From contig NZ_FNNU01000005.1 in the NCBI RefSeq assembly GCF_900106975.1, forward strand, positions 310,001 to 374,000: a stretch of 64,000 nucleotides of DNA, written 5' to 3'. Origin of the DNA: Pseudomonas kuykendallii. Lineage in GTDB: Bacteria; Pseudomonadota; Gammaproteobacteria; Pseudomonadales; Pseudomonadaceae. How positions within the stretch are numbered: the stretch's first letter is position 1; every line of letters begins with the position of its first letter. The position numbers and the translations under genes are program-made. The notes below the pieces were generated by a model. The model did not search any database. It had not been told where the DNA came from and worked only from the letters and a program-made list of their open reading frames with translations. Of this stretch, positions 59,515 to 64,000 are shown piece by piece.

Positions 59515-60591
59515 ATGGCTGATTTACCGATCGACGATCTTAACGTTGCCTCCAACGAAACCCTGATCACCCCTGATCAACTCAAGCGCGAAATCCCTCT
59601 CAGCGAAGCGGCTCAACGTACCGTGGCGCATGGCCGGCAGGTCATCCGCGATATCCTCGACGGTCGCGACCATCGTCTGTTCGTGGTGGTCGGGCCCTGC
59701 TCGATCCACGACATCAAGGCCGCCCACGAGTACGCCGAACGCCTGAAGGCGCTTGCCGCGAAGGTATCGGACAGCCTGTATCTGGTCATGCGCGTGTACT
59801 TCGAGAAGCCGCGCACCACGGTCGGCTGGAAGGGCCTGATCAACGATCCTTACCTGGACGACTCCTTCAAGATCCAGGACGGCCTGCACATCGGCCGCAA
59901 GCTGCTGCTTGACCTGGCAGAAATGGGCCTGCCCACCGCCACCGAAGCCCTCGACCCGATCTCGCCGCAGTACCTGCAGGACCTGATCAGTTGGTCGGCC
60001 ATCGGCGCCCGCACCACGGAATCCCAGACCCACCGGGAAATGGCCTCCGGCCTGTCCTCGGCAGTCGGCTTCAAGAACGGCACCGACGGCGGCCTGACCG
60101 TGGCGATCAACGCGCTGCAATCGGTTTCCAGCCCGCACCGTTTCCTCGGCATCAACCAGCAGGGCGGCGTCTCCATCGTCACCACCAAGGGCAATGCCTA
60201 CGGCCACGTGGTGCTGCGCGGCGGAAACGGCAAGCCGAACTACGACTCGGTGAGCGTGGCGATCTGCGAGCAGGAACTGACCAAGGCGAAGATCCGCCCG
60301 AACGTGATGGTCGACTGCAGCCACGCCAACTCCAACAAGGACCCGGCGCTGCAGCCGCTGGTGATGGACAACGTCGCCAATCAGATCGTCGAGGGCAACA
60401 GCTCCATCGTCGGCCTGATGGTGGAAAGTCACCTGGGCTGGGGCAACCAGTCGATCCCGAAGAACCTGTGCGACCTGAAGTACGGGGTGTCGATCACCGA
60501 TGCCTGCATCGACTGGGACACCACCGAGAAAACCCTGCTGGGGATGCACGCGAAGCTCAAGGACGTGCTGCCCAGACGCCAGCGCGGCTGA
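59515..60591 (+). CDS. 3-deoxy-7-phosphoheptulonate synthase (DAHP synthase, class I)
   Basis: 358 residues. It condenses PEP and erythrose 4-phosphate, the first step of aromatic amino acid synthesis. The family motifs are GPCSIHD, MRVYFEKPRTTVGWKGLIND, ARTTESQTHREMASGLSS and VDCSHANSNK. The start MADLPIDDLN at 59515 matches Pseudomonas orthologues; an ATG four codons earlier lacks a ribosome site. It is one of the AroF/G/H-type isozymes; I cannot tell which amino acid inhibits it. Confidence 0.95.
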   Translation: MADLPIDDLNVASNETLITPDQLKREIPLSEAAQRTVAHGRQVIRDILDGRDHRLFVVVGPCSIHDIKAAHEYAERLKALAAKVSDSLYLVMRVYFEKPRTTVGWKGLINDPYLDDSFKIQDGLHIGRKLLLDLAEMGLPTATEALDPISPQYLQDLISWSAIGARTTESQTHREMASGLSSAVGFKNGTDGGLTVAINALQSVSSPHRFLGINQQGGVSIVTTKGNAYGHVVLRGGNGKPNYDSVSVAICEQELTKAKIRPNVMVDCSHANSNKDPALQPLVMDNVANQIVEGNSSIVGLMVESHLGWGNQSIPKNLCDLKYGVSITDACIDWDTTEKTLLGMHAKLKDVLPRRQRG

Positions 60592-60606
60592 GCGATCGGG
60601 CAATGA

Positions 60607-60633
60607 AAAACGCCGGGCATTGCCCGGCGTTTT
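60607..60633 (+). terminator. Rho-independent terminator after DAHP synthase
   Basis: AAAACGCCGGGC and GCCCGGCGTTTT form a 12-bp perfect stem with a 3-nt loop. There are tracts on both sides, so it can also serve the convergent GNAT gene. Confidence 0.9.
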
Positions 60634-60649
60634 CGTGTCTGGACCTGCT

Positions 60650-60931
60650 TCACTCCTTGGCTTTGAGCTTCTCCTGACGCTCCATGTAGCGTTCGACGTA
60701 GGAGCAGGAAGCGATCACCGAATAGCCGATGCGCTCGGCGTAGGCCAGCGCGTGCTCGGTCAATGCCAGGGCGATACCGCGTCCACGCAGGGCGTTGGGG
60801 ACGAAGGTGCGGTAGATGTCCAGCGTCTGTTTACCCAGGTCCATGTATGCCAGGTAGGCTCGATTACCATCCACGATGATCTCGAACTGATGAGCCGTCT
60901 GGTCATGCCGGATGGATAATGCCTCGCTCAT
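60650..60931 (-). CDS. GNAT-fold N-acetyltransferase (YjdJ-like, small)
   Basis: 93 residues, single compact GNAT domain of the DUF4442/YjdJ-like short class. FVPNALRGRGIALALTEHAL carries the R/Q-x-x-G-x-A acetyl-CoA loop and IGYSVIASCSYVERYM is the closing strand. It is convergent with the DAHP synthase gene. The substrate is unknown. Confidence 0.88.
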   Translation of the reverse strand: MSEALSIRHDQTAHQFEIIVDGNRAYLAYMDLGKQTLDIYRTFVPNALRGRGIALALTEHALAYAERIGYSVIASCSYVERYMERQEKLKAKE

Positions 60932-61378
60932 TGCTTACTCCTCGGCGGACCTCGTGGGCGGGTCCGAATCTTATTGATCTTATTCTGGCGGAGACTGTGA
61001 CCGGTCGTTGCCACTTCGACAGGCGTTGATGCCTCGGCGTTCTGGCTTTGTAACACTCCGATGCCGGCCAAGTGAATAGTCGATATGCCCGACGGTGCAC
61101 TCGACAGTACGCGGGAGGATCACGGCGACCCTCCGCGGAGTTGTACCGGGCGTTTTCAGGACAGGAGAGATCGCTCGGTCAGGCCGACGTGCTGGAGAAT
61201 TCCTGGCTATTGCCTATTAGGCGAATGAAAAGTGTCATCGCCGCATAGTGTCCGCGGACTGGGCGGATATGTTGGAAGAACACCAGCTGGTTGTTTTTTA
61301 TACAAAAAAAGGCGCCGAGAGCATTCTCTGCGCAACTTCTTCAAAAAACTACCTATACCTTGCGTTTGCCGCGTTTAC
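60932..61378. other. Gene-poor junction between the GNAT gene and oprI
   Basis: I see no convincing coding frame here. It holds several short perfect palindromes: CTCCGCGGAG (61135-61144 region), GCCTATTAGGC (61212-61222), GTCCGCGGAC (about 61250-61259) and ACCAGCTGGT (61282-61291). The last is followed by a T run. There is also a minus-strand terminator. Sequence becomes AT-rich toward oprI. From memory of PAO1, the flanking blocks are not adjacent there, so this is probably a rearrangement point. Confidence 0.5.
61304..61333 (-). terminator. Minus-strand Rho-independent terminator with no known gene
   Basis: On the minus strand GCGC-AGAG-AATG-CTCT-(CG)-GCGC is followed by CTTTTTTTG. The upstream direction on that strand is the oprI promoter and leader, so it would end an antisense or divergent short RNA, or it is a relic. 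Confidence 0.6.
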
Positions 61379-61406
61379 TTGGCCCAAGTTATAGGTAACA
61401 TATAGC
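61379..61406 (+). promoter_or_regulatory. Candidate oprI promoter
   Basis: TTGGCC (61379-61384) and TATAGC (61401-61406) with 16-bp spacing, in AT-rich sequence, about 60 bp before the oprI start. Confidence 0.5.
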
Positions 61407-61411
61407 CCGCA

Positions 61412-61432
61412 AATTTCCTGGTTCGGGAAATT
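61412..61432 (+). promoter_or_regulatory. Hairpin at the 5' end of the oprI leader
   Basis: AATTTCC/GGAAATT with a seven-base loop sits at the predicted transcript start. A 5'-terminal hairpin could stabilise this abundant mRNA (inference). Confidence 0.4.
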
Positions 61433-61466
61433 GCTTGAATAGATTGTCCACCTTAAGGGGAACACG

Positions 61467-61718
61467 ATGAACAACGTTCTGAAATTCTCTGCTCTGGCTC
61501 TGGCCGCAGTTCTGGCTACCGGTTGCAGCAGCGTCACCAAAGAAACTGAAGCCCGTCTGACCGCCACCGAAGACGCCGCTGCTCGCGCTCAGGCTCGTGC
61601 CGACGAAGCCTACCGCAAAGCCGACGACGCCATGGCCGCTGCTCAGAAGGCTCAGCAAACTGCTGACGAAGCCAACGAGCGCGCTCTGCGTATGCTGGAA
61701 AAAGCCAGCCGCAAGTAA
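61467..61718 (+). CDS. oprI: Major outer-membrane lipoprotein OprI (Lpp)
   Basis: 83 residues. Lipobox LATGC gives the lipidated Cys at residue 20 of the precursor. The mature part is a heptad-repeat Ala-rich coiled coil ending in ASRK, whose terminal Lys can be linked to peptidoglycan. The AAGGGG Shine-Dalgarno is strong and codon use is of the highly expressed type, with GCT and CGT unusually common for this GC-rich genome. Two terminators follow. The convergent neighbour is an L,D-transpeptidase that could make the Lpp-peptidoglycan bond. Confidence 0.97.
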
Positions 61719-61735
61719 TAGTCTCCGGACTATCG

Positions 61736-61760
61736 AAGCCGACCCCTGGGTCGGCTTTTT
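61736..61760 (+). terminator. Rho-independent terminator of oprI
   Basis: AAGCCGACCC/GGGTCGGCTT with a two-base loop and TTT tail, 18 bp after the stop. Confidence 0.88.
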
Positions 61761-61781
61761 AATGCCTGCGATTCGTCCAAT

Positions 61782-61819
61782 AAAAAAGCCCCGCCGGCAA
61801 TACACGGCGGGGCTTTTTT
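61782..61819. terminator. Bidirectional terminator between oprI and the L,D-transpeptidase
   Basis: AAAAAAGCCCCGCCG and CGGCGGGGCTTTTTT form a 15-bp perfect stem with an 8-nt loop, usable on both strands. Confidence 0.92.
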
Positions 61820-61828
61820 GTCGGCGTG

Positions 61829-62785
61829 TCACTGGGCGACGGGAAGGCTCGCGGCATGCATGACGCTGTCGGCGACTTCGATCGGCAAGCCGTCTTCGGC
61901 CGCCACCACCTCGCGAACGATTTCCCAGTCCATCTGCTGGTTGGCGGCGATGTCCTGACGCTGCAGCAGCGTGTTGATCACCGCGGTGTGCTTGTCGACG
62001 TGCGACGGGTCACCGTGGTCATCCAGCGGCTGATGGGCTTCGAGATAGATCTTTCCGCCGCTGACGCCGAACTTGTAGGGCTCGTTGATGATGCGCACCG
62101 GCGTACCCACCGGCGCCATCTTGGCCAGCTCCAGCACGTTCTGGTTGAGCATGCGGAAACAGCCGTGGCTGACGCGCATGCCGATGCCGAATTTCTTGTT
62201 GGAACCGTGGATCAGGTAACCGGGCAGGCTCAGGCTAAACTTGAACGGACCCAGCGGGTTGTCCGGCCCCGGCGGCACCACCGCTGGCAACGGGTCACCC
62301 TCGGCGGCGTGTTCGGCGCGGATCGAAGCCGGCGGATACCAGGCCGGGTTGGCGGTCTTGGCGGTCACCTTGGTCAAGGTGATCGGCGAGCCCCAGCCCT
62401 CGCGACCGATGCCCAGCGGGTAGGTGTGCACCACGTTCTCCCCTTTCGGGTAGTAGTACATGCGGTACTCGGCGAGGTTGATGACGATGCCTTCGCGCGG
62501 GCCGGGTGGAAGGATGAAGCGCGTCGGCAGGATGATTTCGGTGCCGGCGCCCGGCAGCCACGGGTCGACACCGGGGTTGGCGGCGACCATTTCCAGGTAA
62601 CCGAGGTCGTTGGCCTCGCCGACGTCGGCGAAGGTGTCCTCGTACTTGGCGGTGACCACCTGAATCTGCCCGACCACGTCTTCACCTGGCGGCGGCAGAG
62701 GCAGCTCCAGTGCGGAGGCGGAACCCGCGACACTCAGCGCGGTGAAGAACAGTGAGCAGGCGACCGCAGGAACGCGCGACGACAT
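61829..62785 (-). CDS. L,D-transpeptidase (YkuD/ErfK type)
   Basis: 318 residues. The signal peptide is MSSRVPAVACSLFFTALSVA then GSASA. A LysM-like N-terminal part (about 45-95) is followed by the YkuD domain with YLIHGSNKKFGIG and the active-site SHGCFRM (Cys near residue 207). These enzymes form 3-3 peptidoglycan crosslinks or attach Lpp through its C-terminal Lys. The YbiS/ErfK-like architecture and the convergent position beside oprI favour Lpp anchoring (inference). Confidence 0.93.
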   Translation of the reverse strand: MSSRVPAVACSLFFTALSVAGSASALELPLPPPGEDVVGQIQVVTAKYEDTFADVGEANDLGYLEMVAANPGVDPWLPGAGTEIILPTRFILPPGPREGIVINLAEYRMYYYPKGENVVHTYPLGIGREGWGSPITLTKVTAKTANPAWYPPASIRAEHAAEGDPLPAVVPPGPDNPLGPFKFSLSLPGYLIHGSNKKFGIGMRVSHGCFRMLNQNVLELAKMAPVGTPVRIINEPYKFGVSGGKIYLEAHQPLDDHGDPSHVDKHTAVINTLLQRQDIAANQQMDWEIVREVVAAEDGLPIEVADSVMHAASLPVAQ

Positions 62786-62872
62786 CCGAAGATCCTTGAG
62801 GGGTATGACGGGAAAGAGGCGAAATTGTACACGCAGGCCTCTGCCTCGGGGAGTCCTCGGGGGTGCCCGAGC

Positions 62873-63154
62873 TCAGGCCATCGACCATTCGGGGCGGCTG
62901 CCGCGCCGGTGCTGCTGCAGCATGGCCTTGCAGTGTGCGCACAGGCGCCGGTCATGCAGCGCAGCCCGCTCCATGCTCCGCCAGCGCGGCATGGCCGGCA
63001 GCAAACCGCCGCACAGGGTGCGATCGGCATGCCCGCTCAATTCGAGTTGGCGTTCGACGATATGCAGGCGTATCTCGCGACAGGCGAACAGGTCGAGCTG
63101 CTCGTCCGGCTCGATCAGTTGATAGGCATGCAGAGACCAGGCGGGACGCGGCAT
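62873..63154 (-). CDS. Small conserved protein of unknown function with Cys-rich end
   Basis: 93 residues with no recognised domain. LDLFACREIRLHIVERQLEL and LCAHCKAMLQQHRR stand out; the CxxC plus other Cys/His could hold a metal. GGAG precedes the ATG at 63154. It lies between tesA and the L,D-transpeptidase on the same strand, where PAO1 also has a small hypothetical gene as I recall. No function is assigned. Confidence 0.7.
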   Translation of the reverse strand: MPRPAWSLHAYQLIEPDEQLDLFACREIRLHIVERQLELSGHADRTLCGGLLPAMPRWRSMERAALHDRRLCAHCKAMLQQHRRGSRPEWSMA

Positions 63155-63196
63155 CGGGGGCTCCAGAACGGGGCCGCCACCTTAGCCGAAAGGCCC

Positions 63197-63221
63197 CGCG
63201 CGGAAAAGATGGCGCCGCGCG
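63197..63221 (-). terminator. Hairpin immediately after tesA
   Basis: CGCGCGG/CCGCGCG with an 11-base loop directly follows the tesA stop. There is no strong T tract, so termination is uncertain. Confidence 0.35.
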
Positions 63222-63827
63222 TTAAAGCAGCGGTTCCAGGGTCGGCCAGAGGTTGTCGAGCATGCGCGGCTGACCTACCGCCGCCGGATGGATGCCGTCC
63301 GCCTGCATCATCCCCGGCACGCCGCCGACGCCTTCGAGGAAGAACGGCACCATCGGCACCTTCTCCTGCTCGGCCAGCGACGCGAAAACCTGTTCGAAGT
63401 TGCGGTTGTAGCGCGCGCCATAGTTCGGCGGCAGACGCATGCCCAGCAGCAGCACCCGCGCGCCACTGGCCTTGGACTTCTCGATCATCGCGGCAAGATT
63501 CTGTTGCAATTGCTGGGGAGGCTGGCCGCGCAGTCCATCGTTGCCACCAAGCTCGATGATCACCAGCTCCGGCTTGTGTTCGGAGAGCAGCGCGGGAAGC
63601 CTGGAAAGCCCGCCGGCACTGGTGTCGCCGCTGATCGAGGCGTTCACCACCTGATGCTCCAGGCCCTTCTGCTGCAGGCGTTTTTCCATCAGGGCGACCC
63701 AGCCCTGGCTGGTATCCAGTCCCAAACCCGCGCTGATACTATCGCCGACGACCAGCAGGGTGCCGGCAGTCGCCCCTTGGGCCCACAGCAGCAAGGCGAT
63801 GGCGGTACCGAAAAACCACGTACGCAT
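63222..63827 (-). CDS. tesA: Arylesterase / multifunctional acyl-CoA thioesterase I
   Basis: 201 residues, periplasmic SGNH hydrolase. The signal peptide is MRTWFFGTAIALLLWAQGA then TAG. The four blocks are GDSISAGLG (catalytic Ser), the Gly in SGDTSAG, GGNDGLRG and the C-terminal DGIHP (Asp and His). The ATG at 63827 has GGAG six bases upstream; an ATG four codons earlier lies on that site. It is divergent from an ABC transporter gene with only 10 bp between start codons. Confidence 0.94.
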   Translation of the reverse strand: MRTWFFGTAIALLLWAQGATAGTLLVVGDSISAGLGLDTSQGWVALMEKRLQQKGLEHQVVNASISGDTSAGGLSRLPALLSEHKPELVIIELGGNDGLRGQPPQQLQQNLAAMIEKSKASGARVLLLGMRLPPNYGARYNRNFEQVFASLAEQEKVPMVPFFLEGVGGVPGMMQADGIHPAAVGQPRMLDNLWPTLEPLL

Positions 63828-63837
63828 TGGATTCTCC

Positions 63838-64000
63838 ATGAGCGCAAGCATTCTCAAAGCGCAGAACCTTAGCAAAGTGGTCCCCAGCGCGGAAGGCGCG
63901 CTGATCATCCTCCACGACCTCTCCCTCGACCTGCAGCCCGGCGACAGCATGGCCATCGTCGGCAGCTCCGGCTCCGGCAAATCGACCCTGCTCGGCCTGC
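63838..64000 (+). CDS. ABC transporter ATP-binding protein (5' part)
   Basis: 54 codons up to the end of the window, reading MSASILKAQNLSKVV, then LSLDLQPGDSMAIVG and Walker [10 protein letters not shown]. This is the N terminus of a LolD/MacB-type ABC ATPase. The PAO1 tesA neighbour is a similar ABC gene, probably the YbbA type paired with a YbbP permease. The rest lies outside the window. The start follows the tesA start by 10 bp on the opposite strand. Confidence 0.88.
   Translation, partial: MSASILKAQNLSKVVPSAEGALIILHDLSLDLQPGDSMAIVGSSGSGKSTLLGL

Noticed and set aside
61281-61300. Plus-strand Rho-independent terminator at CACCAGCTGG followed by T6
   Set aside because: The stem that allows a loop is only about 3 bp plus a bulged extension, too weak to call a terminator.

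Overview
The window is a 64 kb piece of a high-GC gammaproteobacterial chromosome, almost certainly Pseudomonas. Genus-typical gene neighbourhoods support this: cmaX-crfX-cmpX-sigX-oprF, ldcA-dnaQ-rnhA-gloB-mltD, the npp peptide-ABC operon followed by fabI, rraA-ppsA-ppsR, pabB-thrH-cysB, and oprI next to an L,D-transpeptidase and tesA. Most of it is core genome. I saw no rRNA, tRNA, CRISPR array, prophage or intact insertion sequence. From memory of P. aeruginosa PAO1, these blocks map to three or four separate places there, so this chromosome is rearranged relative to PAO1, with junctions near 2.3-6.7 kb, 37.3 kb, 44 kb and 61 kb.

Layout. 1-2.2 kb: 3' end of the NADH dehydrogenase operon (nuoM, nuoN). 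2.3-6.7 kb: a small accessory locus with an AcoR-type sigma-54 activator, a collapsed aldehyde dehydrogenase gene that keeps a sigma-54 promoter, and an FMO-like flavoprotein. 6.7-12.1 kb: an AI-2E family permease, a TauE/SafE permease, nudC, fimL and an enoyl-CoA hydratase. 12.2-19.1 kb: lysine decarboxylase, dnaQ, rnhA, a methyltransferase, glyoxalase II and lytic transglycosylase D. 19.2-27.5 kb: nppA1A2BCD and fabI. 27.6-33.2 kb (minus strand): the SigX envelope-stress cluster with oprF, plus rraA and an alpha/beta hydrolase. 33.2-36.6 kb: divergent ppsA/ppsR. 36.6-44.1 kb: a LysE exporter and the 2-methylcitrate operon (GntR regulator-prpB-prpC-acnD-prpF, without prpD).

44.3-47.4 kb holds the most interesting poorly characterised unit: a secreted retropepsin-like protease, a membrane protein with a catalytically dead transglutaminase domain, and an ATP-grasp ligase. 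47.4-52.9 kb: two tandem, overlapping MalT/LAL-type LuxR regulators of about 900 residues each. 53-60.6 kb: pabB, thrH, a short Fe-S-less CysH-like protein, cysB, a universal stress protein, a ketopantoate-reductase-like protein, a thioredoxin-like protein, a PilZ protein and DAHP synthase. 60.6-64 kb: a GNAT protein, a 535-bp gene-poor junction, lipoprotein OprI, its likely L,D-transpeptidase partner, a small conserved protein, tesA and the start of a divergent ABC ATPase.

Functionally the window is dominated by cell-envelope homeostasis (sigX/oprF/cmpX, oprI and L,D-transpeptidase, mltD, fabI, the npp importer), C3 and gluconeogenic metabolism (methylcitrate cycle, ppsA/ppsR, ldcA) and sulfur/amino-acid metabolism (cysB, thrH, DAHP synthase). 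Function calls come from recognising families by eye. No database search was run, and PAO1 comparisons are from memory.
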